From Paraglaciecola sp. L3A3 (GTDB lineage: Bacteria; Pseudomonadota; Gammaproteobacteria; Enterobacterales; Alteromonadaceae), in the NCBI RefSeq assembly GCF_009796765.1, contig NZ_CP047023.1, positions 2,153,501 to 2,217,500 of the forward strand: a stretch of 64,000 nt of DNA, read 5' to 3'. Below the pieces are notes generated by a model. That model saw nothing but the letters and a program-made list of their open reading frames with translations. It ran no database searches and had not been told where the DNA came from. Made by a program: the position numbers and the translations under genes. Each line of letters starts with the position of its first letter. Position 1 is the first letter of the stretch. Positions 40,777 through 50,412 of the stretch are shown here, piece after piece.

Positions 40777-41712
40777 ATGTTTATCAGAAGTAATATCTCA
40801 TGGAATTTGAAAACTGTACTATATCTATGCTTGCTGCTTATCATTTTCTTCACAATGAAAGCACATGCTCTTGCTAATAATATCAAAATGCTGTCGAATA
40901 TTGCCTATGGTGAACATGAAGACCACATTCTGGATGTTTACTTTCCATCTGTTAAAAAGGTAGGTTCACCGGTAATATTTATGGCCCATGGCGGTGCATG
41001 GAGAATAGGGAATAAAGACTCTTCTGCAGTTGTGAAAAATAAGGTCGCTCACTGGGTAGCCAAAGGCTTTGTTTTTATTTCAGTCAATTATCGTCTTTTA
41101 CCTAAAGCAGGTCCTACGGAACAGGCGGAAGATGTTGAAAAGGCAATACTTTTTTCACAAAAAAATGCACATAAATGGGGTGGATCGCCAAACAAGTTTA
41201 TCTTAATGGGCCATTCATCGGGCGCTCATTTAGTTTCGCTTATATCAGTCCATCATAATGCAATGTTAACACCATGGTTAGGCACGATTGCCTTAGATTC
41301 GGCGGCTTATGATGTTGAAAAAATAATGAAATCGTCCTCAACATTAAGGTTATACAAAAAGGCCTTTGGAAAACTTCCGGACTATTGGAAGAAAGCGTCT
41401 CCATTCCATGGTTTGAAGAAAAAGTTGGCTCCATTTTTGGCTGTTTGTTCATCGAAACGAAAAGACAATGCCTGTGCTCAAGCTCAAAGCTTTATTAACA
41501 AAGCCAATACATACGACTCGCAAGCTAAGCTACTACAGGTTGCTTTTTCACACAGGGGAATAAATGTAGAACTGGGAAAAGACTATTGCTATACGCAAGC
41601 CGTAGATGCATTTCTAAAAACGCTTCACGCTAGTGCTACGGGAATGCTCGTTAATGAAGTAACTTCAAAAGCGATGCCCGTTAAAGAAAATTGTGCCCTA
41701 GTAATTAAGTAA
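40777..41712 (+). CDS. alpha/beta hydrolase (BD-FAE/HSL-type esterase)
   Basis: About 311 residues. The N terminus holds a hydrophobic stretch (LKTVLYLCLLLIIFFTM) that serves as signal or anchor. Catalytic blocks are the oxyanion segment FMAHGGAWRIGN, the nucleophile elbow MGHSSGAH and a His late in the protein (FSHRGIN). This is an esterase fold related to feruloyl or acetyl esterases. I prefer the ATG at 40777 because AGGA lies 6 bases upstream; ATGs at 40735 and 40771 and a TTG at 40717 are possible, but the last sits just after the terminator. It lies within the glycan region, so glycan de-esterification is a reasonable guess. Confidence 0.75.
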   Translation: MFIRSNISWNLKTVLYLCLLLIIFFTMKAHALANNIKMLSNIAYGEHEDHILDVYFPSVKKVGSPVIFMAHGGAWRIGNKDSSAVVKNKVAHWVAKGFVFISVNYRLLPKAGPTEQAEDVEKAILFSQKNAHKWGGSPNKFILMGHSSGAHLVSLISVHHNAMLTPWLGTIALDSAAYDVEKIMKSSSTLRLYKKAFGKLPDYWKKASPFHGLKKKLAPFLAVCSSKRKDNACAQAQSFINKANTYDSQAKLLQVAFSHRGINVELGKDYCYTQAVDAFLKTLHASATGMLVNEVTSKAMPVKENCALVIK

Positions 41713-41744
41713 ATACATAATTAAGGGGCAAAGAAGTCATACTT

Positions 41745-43055
41745 TTACTTTTTTGAGTTGGCTGCAATTTTTTGCTCGCCTACCTTAATTATCTTTTGCA
41801 AAAATAACTGGAAAGGTGTTTCATGGGATTCAATCTCGCCAAAAGCTTCTGTAAATCTTGATCTAAAGGCACTGGGTGTGCGTTTAGCGTTTCTTGAGGT
41901 AACAGAGTAAAAGAACTCGCTTAATGGCTCAGGCTTGAATTCATACAAATAACGGACAAAAAATGGATAAAACGCCTTCATTTCATTTTGTCTTTTGGTT
42001 GATGAATTATTTCCAACAAATGAGACTATTTCATGAACGCTTGGTATCGAGCTCTTAGCGCTGATTTTTTTTATTGCCACGATACTTTGTAAAAGATAAT
42101 TATCGGTTTGAGGACCAAACTCTTTTTCCGCACTAGCGAACAGAAAACTGCCATATAAACCATTGAACAACCAAGCTGGTCGGCCTTTCACTTTTCTTTC
42201 CAAACCGTCGGCGTTGGAAATTAGCTCAACAGTATTTCTGGTAGTATTTGCAACTGGAAACGCTTTATTGTTTTTTGCTAGTACTAACACTACATATTGA
42301 CCATTAGTCTGTCGGTTATCTGTGGTGAACTTTTGTCTTTGTTGATGATTTTCGAAATAAACCGCTACAAGTTTTTCTTGTAGTTTCGCCGGTGGTATAT
42401 CTAGCGCAATTCTAAAGCTCAGCATCGATTTATATATTTTTTCTAGTAATGTTTTTGTGTGCTTGGCAAACTTATTACTTTTTCCAACAGTAATAATACT
42501 CCAGTGGGCAGTTTCATGGAGCTTAATAGCGGTATTATTATTGTCTTCTAATGATGCTTTAATTTGCGTGGCTAAAGGTGCTGTAGTTAGCTTTGAAGAC
42601 AATAATTGCTTTACGTACTTGCGACTGTTATGGCGTAAGTGTACTTTTTCAAAACGCAGTTGATAAGTGTTCATTTTTGCCTTTGAAAGGCTTAATGCAG
42701 ATAAATCAGAAAGGGAGGTTTGTAGCTCACTTGCATGCTGCCCAAATTTATTCTCTTCTTGTGTGAGCTTGTCTAATAGTACTTCTTCAGCGGTGCTATC
42801 TTTGCCTAGTTGTTTAAGGGTTAGGGCGTAATTTTCTGCGGCGTTTAATCTATTGGCGTCGCCTTTAGAAAATAGGTTTTGGCTGAGTTCATATACTTTT
42901 TTTGCATGGGGTAAACTTGTTGCAAAATCACCTGATTGAGCATATTTGGCAAAATTAGCAAAAGACTGTTTAAATTCCGCTTTTTCATCGGCTAATAGAA
43001 AGCTACTAAAAGATATGAGTAAACTTAAGCTAAGTGACTTGGCGATAATGTTCAT
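41745..43055 (-). CDS. secreted TPR protein with peptidase-MA/DUF1570-like region
   Basis: Protein of 436 residues with a signal peptide (about 1-22). The first half has tetratricopeptide-like helices (FAKYAQSGDFATSLPHAKKVYELSQ, AAENYALTLKQLGK). The second half (about 185-400) resembles DUF1570/gluzincin-like proteins, with a strand such as LVAVYFENHQQRQKF, but I do not see an HExxH zinc motif, so peptidase activity is doubtful. It is transcribed against the esterase gene, with stops only 32 bases apart. No specific role in glycan use is evident. Confidence 0.55.
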   Translation of the reverse strand: MNIIAKSLSLSLLISFSSFLLADEKAEFKQSFANFAKYAQSGDFATSLPHAKKVYELSQNLFSKGDANRLNAAENYALTLKQLGKDSTAEEVLLDKLTQEENKFGQHASELQTSLSDLSALSLSKAKMNTYQLRFEKVHLRHNSRKYVKQLLSSKLTTAPLATQIKASLEDNNNTAIKLHETAHWSIITVGKSNKFAKHTKTLLEKIYKSMLSFRIALDIPPAKLQEKLVAVYFENHQQRQKFTTDNRQTNGQYVVLVLAKNNKAFPVANTTRNTVELISNADGLERKVKGRPAWLFNGLYGSFLFASAEKEFGPQTDNYLLQSIVAIKKISAKSSIPSVHEIVSFVGNNSSTKRQNEMKAFYPFFVRYLYEFKPEPLSEFFYSVTSRNAKRTPSAFRSRFTEAFGEIESHETPFQLFLQKIIKVGEQKIAANSKK

Positions 43056-43175
43056 TTTACATTCCTATGTAAGATATACCTTACTTGAGGCTAAACTTAC
43101 CTCTGCACGTTTGATTTAGTTCAGAAATTCATAGAATTTATGCTAGAAACAAATAGCATCAAAAAAATAGATAAT

Positions 43176-43211
43176 AAAAAAGGCCGGCAATAAATTGCTA
43201 GCCTTTTTTTA
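43176..43211. terminator. bidirectional intrinsic terminator
   Basis: AAAAAAGGC-CGGCAA and TTGCTAGCC-TTTTTTT form an imperfect but GC-rich hairpin flanked by A and T runs. It lies just beyond the stop of the minus-strand TonB receptor at 43224. Confidence 0.85.
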
Positions 43212-43223
43212 AAGCATTAACTG

Positions 43224-46200
43224 TTAGTTAAACTTATAGTTTACGCCAAACGTATAGAATCGATCTGAGTACGTTGTAGTATCAGTTAACTGAGAATCGG
43301 TTCTCCAACGGTGAGCGTTGGTTTTTAGTATGTTATTAATAGTGAATTGTATTTTTAAGTTTTGATTCACTTTATAAGACGACGAAAAGTCAGCGCGTAA
43401 GGTATCATCATAATAAACGGCATTACTGTATAATCCGCTGTTACTATAGTATTTACTACGGTAATTGGCTGATAAACGAACGTTGTAGCGTCCTTTGTCG
43501 TAGAATATTGACGCATTGCCTGAGTGTTTAGACAACTGGGGGACAGGTAAAAGTGACCTATAGTCTGTTAGTATCACACCATTAGCTAGTGGACCTTCAT
43601 CACCTAAGGCTAATAACTCATCAATAATTTCTAACTGAGAAGAGTAATTAGAAGGAATGGTTTGTCCTGCATATTCTACCGGTAGGTTTTGCAGTGATGA
43701 TAAATTTATCTCTTCTTCTGTTACTGCATCAAGGAATATAGGATCAGGTCTAGTACCCTCACTATAAGTATAGTTTAAAGAAAACCCTAAACCACTCCAT
43801 GCGCCAGGTAAAGAATCAAGCCATTGGGTGTAGCCAATTTCAATGCCTTGACGAATTGAGCCCTGACCATTATGACTTTCACGAGCTCGCCAAAGTTCAA
43901 ATCCTGGAACTTGGGATACAGATTCACCTAATAAGTAGGTCTCGCCACCGCCTAGGTTACTTTCTACACCTACAAGTTCGTTAGCTGGATCAGTAGGTAC
44001 CGCAAATACGACTCGTCTAGTGATTAGGTCGGCCTGAACTTTACGGTAGAAAAATGCCAAACTGGCCATATTTCCTTTGCCCCAATAGTGTTCAAAGCTT
44101 AAATCATAGTTGTATGATAATTGTGGATCCAGAGCAATATTACCAATAGCAGTGCTACCGCCACGAATACCAGGACAAGCATTTACAGAGCCGTTATAAT
44201 CATTGGCAATGGCGTATTGCTGCGCAAGTTGAAGGTTTTGCTCTTCTTGGGTCAAGTCGGGATTTGGAGTGCCTTTATTTAAAATGCCAATGCCATATGG
44301 GTTCTCTGGATCGTATACATTACAACCACTAAATCTATTTAGCTGTGCTGTGGGTAATAACCTTGCTAATGCAGGGCGTACCATGGTTCTCGCTGCAGCT
44401 AAACGTACTAAACCTAAGTCTTCATAGGCAAAAGCGATATTCATACTAGGTAAAAAAGTATTGTAACTATTGGTTCTTGTAGTCGCGACAGGAGCATTAT
44501 TTTCGTCCACGGCTTCGTACGTTTCTGCGGTTATTTTTGTTTTAACTGCTCGCACACCAAAATTTCCGCGATAGGTAAGTGAACTTGATATGTCGCCATT
44601 TAAATTCATCATTGCATAAGCGGCGCTGGTATCTTCGGTGATAGTATAAGATTCACCAGCATTTTCTACATAGCCAACCTCATTAAAGCCTGAGATTTCA
44701 TTCCATAACTCACGATTGTCACGATACATATCTAAGTCAAAGGCGACCCATGAAGGTATATTGGCATATTCAGAGAAAAAGCCATCGTGAACACGGTTGA
44801 TACTATCGCCATATTTTTCGGCCAATTCAACTGCTGACATAGGTTCTGAACAAGCGGGGCTTTCACCTTCAACATAACCGCCAGCGCTATAGTTTCTTCC
44901 ACAAGTAAAGCGATAACGACTGGTATTTTCCATGACATCTTGTGCGACACGGGCACCAAATTGGACTGATTCAAGTGCGCCATAATCTACAAAGTAGTCA
45001 AAATCGAGTTTCGCTGCCGATGTTGTTGGACTACGCGTCCATCCATCGTCCTGTGAACCGTTTAAGCGCCAAATCCTAAGATCTGTAGGATCTTCGCCAC
45101 CACTTAGGTTAAGATACAACGCTCTGGGGTCAGACAAGTCTATGGACAAATTTGAACCTTCTTGTCTTACCGCAATCGCTTCGTCAGTGCCGTTAAGGCT
45201 CGGGTCTTGAACCAGTGAACGATGATCGCCAGCACTATCTGGGGTACCAGTATAAGCGTTGTATCCAAAAGCAATATAATGGCGTTCAACATCAGATTTC
45301 GAGTGTGCAACTTCGCCTTCAATAGTTAGGTTATCTAAATCCCACTGACCTTTAAGGGCTAAAGTTGTTTGTTCTGTTGTGTTATGTCCCGCTTGTGCGG
45401 TACTTCGGTTTAAGAAACCAAAGGAACTATCAAAAGCTGTAATAGGCGTAACAGGAGTAGTTTCACGAGAAAAATCGTCATATCTCATCAATTCGGTGCC
45501 AAGACTAACATTACTTAGTGCATAAATATTTGTTTCATCGCCCAGCACGGTATCTGGTACCATCGTATTCGTCTGTGATTGTATTAGTAATACATCGGAT
45601 GTCGAGTGATTAAGGGTCTTATTCTGGATAAAATCTACAGTATATGAAGATGTGTCATTTGGCGCCCATTGAAAAGTTGCAGCAATAGCCGTTTTCTTAT
45701 TTTGTGCGTTTTGATCGATTAATGTAAAGTTATTAGGACGAAATACTCTTCGAGAATCTTCAGTTTCACAAAGGCTTTGGTCTTGTGTTGTGTAGCCATT
45801 TCCATTTGATCTAAATACTGGGCAAACTTCACCCCAGTTCGAAACTCGAATAACTTCCCCACCTTTTTGGTTGTCATTGTATGTTAGATTGACTAAGGCA
45901 CCAAAATCACCTAAAGATGTATCACGCCAGTTTTTTACTCCGGTAAGATTTAAGTTAGGGAAAAGCTTATCGGCTTCGTCACCGTATTTGGCTTTTGCAT
46001 TTACATTAAGAAAATCTTTTTTAACTTGTAGTGGGCGTTTTGTTTTTAAGTTTATTGTTGCACCTAACGAACCCTCAGTTTTAGCAGCAGTGGGGGATTT
46101 TATTACTTCTAATGTATCGATTAATTCGGAAGGAATATCTGAAAGGTTAACTTGCCTATCGGGCTCACTGCCTTCACCACCCGCAACACTGCGGCCGTTA

Positions 46201-46604
46201 AGTTCAATACGGTTTTCACTAACCCCGCGAACTTGGAAAGAACTAGCACCACCATTTTCGCCAAAAATAACTTGTACACCGGTAATACGCTGCATAGATT
46301 CAACAACGTTTTCATCGGGGAAGTTACCTACATCTTCAGCGCTAATAACATCTATTACACTATTGGCATGCTTCTTTATTTCACTTGCACGCATTAGGCT
46401 TGATCGTAGGCCAGAAACTTCAATTACTTCAAGTTCGAAATCTTCGTTTTTTGCGTTAGTCCTGGTTTGGCTTGCGGTTTCGCTAACAGCTGTTACCTCT
46501 ACCTCAGTTTCGTTTTCATCTGTGGTTTGGGCATACACTGGATTTATAGCCGTTAGCACCGCTACGGCTACTAAAGTGGGCAAAGTATTCCAAGGTTGTT
46601 TCAT
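43224..46604 (-). CDS. TonB-dependent receptor, probable glycan uptake
   Basis: Outer-membrane receptor of 1126 residues of the TonB-Xanth-Caul type. After a signal peptide (MKQPWNTLPTLVAVAVLTAI...YA) come the plug (VIDVISAEDVGNFPDENVVE, FQVRGVSENRIELNGRSVAG) and a long barrel ending TFGVNYKFN. The ATG at 46604 has CGGAG upstream, so the ATG at 46652 is not needed. The receptor would import oligosaccharides produced by surface enzymes. Surrounding sulfatase and glycosidase genes support a sulfated-glycan substrate. An ACGGG motif is found 150 bases upstream. No SusD partner is expected in Alteromonadales. Confidence 0.9.
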   Translation of the reverse strand: MKQPWNTLPTLVAVAVLTAINPVYAQTTDENETEVEVTAVSETASQTRTNAKNEDFELEVIEVSGLRSSLMRASEIKKHANSVIDVISAEDVGNFPDENVVESMQRITGVQVIFGENGGASSFQVRGVSENRIELNGRSVAGGEGSEPDRQVNLSDIPSELIDTLEVIKSPTAAKTEGSLGATINLKTKRPLQVKKDFLNVNAKAKYGDEADKLFPNLNLTGVKNWRDTSLGDFGALVNLTYNDNQKGGEVIRVSNWGEVCPVFRSNGNGYTTQDQSLCETEDSRRVFRPNNFTLIDQNAQNKKTAIAATFQWAPNDTSSYTVDFIQNKTLNHSTSDVLLIQSQTNTMVPDTVLGDETNIYALSNVSLGTELMRYDDFSRETTPVTPITAFDSSFGFLNRSTAQAGHNTTEQTTLALKGQWDLDNLTIEGEVAHSKSDVERHYIAFGYNAYTGTPDSAGDHRSLVQDPSLNGTDEAIAVRQEGSNLSIDLSDPRALYLNLSGGEDPTDLRIWRLNGSQDDGWTRSPTTSAAKLDFDYFVDYGALESVQFGARVAQDVMENTSRYRFTCGRNYSAGGYVEGESPACSEPMSAVELAEKYGDSINRVHDGFFSEYANIPSWVAFDLDMYRDNRELWNEISGFNEVGYVENAGESYTITEDTSAAYAMMNLNGDISSSLTYRGNFGVRAVKTKITAETYEAVDENNAPVATTRTNSYNTFLPSMNIAFAYEDLGLVRLAAARTMVRPALARLLPTAQLNRFSGCNVYDPENPYGIGILNKGTPNPDLTQEEQNLQLAQQYAIANDYNGSVNACPGIRGGSTAIGNIALDPQLSYNYDLSFEHYWGKGNMASLAFFYRKVQADLITRRVVFAVPTDPANELVGVESNLGGGETYLLGESVSQVPGFELWRARESHNGQGSIRQGIEIGYTQWLDSLPGAWSGLGFSLNYTYSEGTRPDPIFLDAVTEEEINLSSLQNLPVEYAGQTIPSNYSSQLEIIDELLALGDEGPLANGVILTDYRSLLPVPQLSKHSGNASIFYDKGRYNVRLSANYRSKYYSNSGLYSNAVYYDDTLRADFSSSYKVNQNLKIQFTINNILKTNAHRWRTDSQLTDTTTYSDRFYTFGVNYKFN

Positions 46605-47186
46605 CGTGAACTCCGTTATTATGTCGCTCAATGGCAATTTTGAAGTTTGCATTATATTGAGTAAATTTATTTTTATAGTTTACAAGAGCGTAACGTTATA
46701 TATGGTTGAACTGCTCTTCTGTAACATCAATATAACAATTCAATTGCCGTGAACCCGTAAATATTTTTTAAAAATAATTGTTACAATTTTTTTGTATCCT
46801 TTTTATTGATGATTATGAATAGTATGAAAGAGTATTAATTGTACCAATATATAATGGTGGTATGTATTTGGTACAGTATCTTATAATCTGTTTTATGGGT
46901 AAGTTACTATGAAGATCTTGTTATTTAGCCTATTAGCCGTATACCAGAGCCAGTAATTATATCTTTATTATTAATAAGCCTTTGACTCGTCCACATTCCG
47001 TAAGCACATTTACTTTATTCATTATGTAGTTGTCTTGGTTTTTAATGGGTCTAGGTGTTAAACGAGTGTTAATAGTAAACTGTAAAAGTTATATATAACT
47101 TTACAATCCAATCTGAGCCCAGGATAAGCCGAACGCTCTTCTTCAAATTGTTTGGTATTAGCTACAAATAATTGCTTTGTGATACT
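46605..47186. other. intergenic region between TonB receptors
   Basis: About 580 bases. It contains the AACCCGTAAATAT motif at 46752-46764 (reverse of the ACGGGTT motif) and a short fragment of repeat R1 near 47116-47137 (GGATAAGCCGAACGCTCTT). No gene supported. Confidence 0.45.
46752..46764 (-). promoter_or_regulatory. ACGGGTT motif upstream of TonB receptor
   Basis: Read on the minus strand: ATATTTACGGGTT, about 148 bases before the receptor start at 46604. Same orientation relative to its gene as the copies at 38434 and 52209. Confidence 0.4.
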
Positions 47187-50100
47187 TCAAAACCGTAAAT
47201 TTGATCCTAAAGTAAATATTCGCTGATGGTGTTCATAAGACAATAGCCGTTCATTAAATAGTGAAAAACTACGGAGGTTTTCATTGGTTAAGTTTTGGAC
47301 TTCTAAAAACAGCCCCAATTTTTCACTTAATTGGTAGCTTACTTTAAAGTCTAACTGACCATAGTCATCAACCATTTCGGGTTGCCCTAGCAGGCCGCTA
47401 TGTTTGCGAACAAATTCATCTCTGTGGTTGTAGATGATACTGGCATTAAATGTTTCAGTTTGATAAAAAAAGATCAAATTTAGGGTATCAGATAAGCCTT
47501 CAATAATTTCTTCACGAATACTACTATTAGCCTGCAATGGATCCGATGCAACATGGGTATAACGCAGTTCAATACCAGTACCATCAAAAGGAGCGGGTAG
47601 GCTTTCAAATTGATTTTGATAGACAAACTCATAACCATAAAATGAAGTGCTATCAGCGTTATATGGGGTACTGACTAAAAAGTCACCTTCTGGATGAGCG
47701 AGCAATGATTCAAAACCCACACTTTGTAAAATAAAATTATCAACACTTTTATAATAGAAGGTAAGGTCAATTAAGCCTTTATCATCAAAAAACCAAGACC
47801 AATTGATGTCAAAATTGATTGATTCATAGGGTTGCAGTTGCGGATTGCCTCTGATGGCAGTGCTGGCACCAGTTCTAGCGACATATTCACCAATAGATGG
47901 CGCTAATTTATCTAATGAAGGCCGTGATATGGTTTTTGAAACACCAATATTTATATACTGCTGATCATTTAATTCAAGTTTAAAATTGATATTAGGTAAC
48001 CAGTTAACATAATTATTGGATTTGGATACAGGAATACTTTGTGCGTATGTAATACGTAACGATGTAGGATCTGTATCGCTATAGGTTAAATCTTGTATGC
48101 CTTGGTCGTAACCTTTTGATTTTATAATTGTAGCTGATAAGCGAACACCCATTTGCGCCGACCAATTCAAATCAAAAAGTTGGCCGCTTAGAAAGGTTTT
48201 AATATATGCTTCAAGTAGTTCTTCTCTGACGTCCCAGGAACTGTTAGGTAATTCGTTGGCATTAAAGCCTCCCAATTGTTTACGTAATTCTATTGTTTCT
48301 GCTAGGGGGTGGTTTGTATCAATGATAGCTTGCTGAATATGCTCATCTGACCAAAGGTAATCTATGTATTGTTGTGAGTCGAAGCCATACCAGACTTCAG
48401 GAACGCCACCATCTAAAAAACCACTTGCATCAATGGTACTAAACATCTCATCTGGTAAGTCAAATTCGTAACCACCAAACTCTTCACCCCAAGGCGTTTT
48501 AAATGCGATTTTTTCTTTTGTTCGGTCGGCATAATAAAGTCCATATTTAATTTGTTCCCAATGAGTGGACTTTAGAATAGTTTCGCCATCTAACTTAATT
48601 TGAAATATTCTATCTTCCACATCATCACCACTATCAATAGTAATGTGACTGCGAAGATCCGAAGCGTCGATAGAGTTAGCAAAACTAATATTGGCATAAG
48701 GACGGTTTTCTAACAGAGTATATTGAGGATTAGCATTAGGAGAACCTACAGCTGAGAATCGTTTGTTACCACCATTGTTACTTTTAGCCACTGCATAGGA
48801 TATATCCATGACAATGTTACTGGCTTGACTAAAGTCATAACCTGCTGTGCCTGCAAAGTGTATTGTTTCGCTAGGACGATTTCGGATAAGCTGCACAAAA
48901 TCACTGGCGAAGGACAAGTCGGATTTGTATCTATAACTCAATAAGGTGTTGTTTTGATCAACTGAAATACTATCAAAGGTATCTTTTTCGGCTGAATTTT
49001 CAGTATTACCGTTAATATGTGTCCAATTTCCAGATGAGGCTATACTGGATTCCACATCAAATCTAGAATATACAAGATCAGTAATAATATAGAGGTTGGG
49101 TGTGATATTTAATTTACTGACCCAAGACAGGCCAAAACGTTGCTTTTCTGATTGTTCAATTCGCAAGTCAAAATTTCTTGGTACCCAAATTTCACTATAA
49201 TCTTCACTCCCTTCTTTGTTTTCGATTCCAGTTAAATCAGCTGCAAACCAACCATCTGAATTGGCTGATTCTATTCGGTAACTTTGTTGCAAAAAATTCA
49301 TTGAAAAAATACTGGCAATAGTTTCTCCAGAGTAAGTCACAGAGCCAAATAATTCTGGGAAAAAATCACCATCTTCACTTGCTGATAATTTTATACCGCC
49401 ACGTAAGTTGAACGATTTTTGATTAGTTCTCGGCTGGTTTACTAAGTTAATAGTTGCGCCAATACCGCCTGAGACTAATTCTGTTGTTTGTGTTTTATAG
49501 ATATCAGAATACAAAAATAACTGCGGCGAGAAGGTGTCAAAACTAAATCCACTGCCTAAGTTCGTAGAAGGTAGTTGGCGATTATTATAAAGCACTGTAT
49601 TCAACTCAGGGCCAAATCCCCTGACAGTTAAAAATAGTCCTTCACGTTTTCGATAGTCGGTACTGGCGCCAGCTGCCGATTGTAGGAGTGTTCCCACATT
49701 ACGTTGAATATGATTTTTGTTGTTTTGAACACTGACATTTTCTACTAACACGTTTGAGTATCGTTTTTTTAAAAAACGTTTTTGATAGTTACTCAGTCTG
49801 CCTACAATAGAAATAATTTCGGGACTTTGTTCATCTAAGTGTTCTTCGATAGCATCAATGATGTCTTCAGGCGGAAATGTTGCAATTTCGTTTGGTTGTG
49901 AAGTGACTTCAGTGACTGGAATTTTGACTATTTTATATAAACCGTTGGCGTTTCTGACCGCCATTAGATTTGTACCTTCCAAAATTGTCGACATTCCACT
50001 GTCGATTGTTACCTTTCCATTAATTGCCGCAGAAGTTTTTTGACTAACTAAGTCATAGGGATAAAGAATTAATAAATCGGTTTGTTCAGCTAGTTTTCTT

Positions 50101-50231
50101 AGAGAAGTCGCTGTACTACCTGCTTCTATAGATAGTTGATAGGTTTTTGATGATGCAATAACAAATTGAGAATTTACCAAAAACAAAAAACAGACTATAA
50201 AAAAAAGTTTTCTATAAAACATATACAACAT
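47187..50231 (-). CDS. TonB-dependent transducer receptor with STN domain
   Basis: Receptor of 1014 residues. Residues about 30-105 (YQLSIEAGSTATSLRKLAEQ, then SAAINGKVTIDSGMSTILEG) form a secretin/TonB N-terminal (STN) signalling domain as in FecA. The plug (NHIQRNVGTLLQSAAG, LTVRGFGPELNTVLYNNRQLP) and a barrel ending TLGSNLRF follow. The STN domain lets an occupied receptor signal through the FecR-like protein encoded just upstream to the ECF sigma factor. Ligand is probably an oligosaccharide from this locus rather than an iron siderophore, since no iron genes are nearby. The gene follows fecR with a 180-base spacer holding a hairpin. Confidence 0.92.
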   Translation of the reverse strand: MLYMFYRKLFFIVCFLFLVNSQFVIASSKTYQLSIEAGSTATSLRKLAEQTDLLILYPYDLVSQKTSAAINGKVTIDSGMSTILEGTNLMAVRNANGLYKIVKIPVTEVTSQPNEIATFPPEDIIDAIEEHLDEQSPEIISIVGRLSNYQKRFLKKRYSNVLVENVSVQNNKNHIQRNVGTLLQSAAGASTDYRKREGLFLTVRGFGPELNTVLYNNRQLPSTNLGSGFSFDTFSPQLFLYSDIYKTQTTELVSGGIGATINLVNQPRTNQKSFNLRGGIKLSASEDGDFFPELFGSVTYSGETIASIFSMNFLQQSYRIESANSDGWFAADLTGIENKEGSEDYSEIWVPRNFDLRIEQSEKQRFGLSWVSKLNITPNLYIITDLVYSRFDVESSIASSGNWTHINGNTENSAEKDTFDSISVDQNNTLLSYRYKSDLSFASDFVQLIRNRPSETIHFAGTAGYDFSQASNIVMDISYAVAKSNNGGNKRFSAVGSPNANPQYTLLENRPYANISFANSIDASDLRSHITIDSGDDVEDRIFQIKLDGETILKSTHWEQIKYGLYYADRTKEKIAFKTPWGEEFGGYEFDLPDEMFSTIDASGFLDGGVPEVWYGFDSQQYIDYLWSDEHIQQAIIDTNHPLAETIELRKQLGGFNANELPNSSWDVREELLEAYIKTFLSGQLFDLNWSAQMGVRLSATIIKSKGYDQGIQDLTYSDTDPTSLRITYAQSIPVSKSNNYVNWLPNINFKLELNDQQYINIGVSKTISRPSLDKLAPSIGEYVARTGASTAIRGNPQLQPYESINFDINWSWFFDDKGLIDLTFYYKSVDNFILQSVGFESLLAHPEGDFLVSTPYNADSTSFYGYEFVYQNQFESLPAPFDGTGIELRYTHVASDPLQANSSIREEIIEGLSDTLNLIFFYQTETFNASIIYNHRDEFVRKHSGLLGQPEMVDDYGQLDFKVSYQLSEKLGLFLEVQNLTNENLRSFSLFNERLLSYEHHQRIFTLGSNLRF

Positions 50232-50388
50232 TAATTATCTTTTATTGCTGATGAGAGAATGTCAGAACTAATTTTTTATAATTTCAGTATACAAGTATCT
50301 CTATCGAATAGAAGTTTCTTTTTGTAATAATGTTCTATATATAAAACTTAATGTTATTAATGGTTCAATTTTCCGTTGTTACTTGGCT

Positions 50389-50412
50389 AAGCCAGTGGTT
50401 AATTACTGGCTT
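50389..50412. other. hairpin at the end of the FecR-like gene
   Basis: AAGCCAGT (50389-50396) and ACTGGCTT (50405-50412) form an 8-bp stem overlapping the FecR stop codon, with no T tract after it. It could lower read-through into the receptor gene. Confidence 0.45.

Noticed and set aside
46121..46397. Short frames on both strands inside the receptor plug region
   Set aside because: Shadows of the receptor reading frame without independent start signals.
45871..46752. 293-residue plus-strand frame opposite the TonB receptor
   Set aside because: It mirrors the signal and plug region of the receptor; low-complexity Ser/Thr content is typical of a shadow frame.
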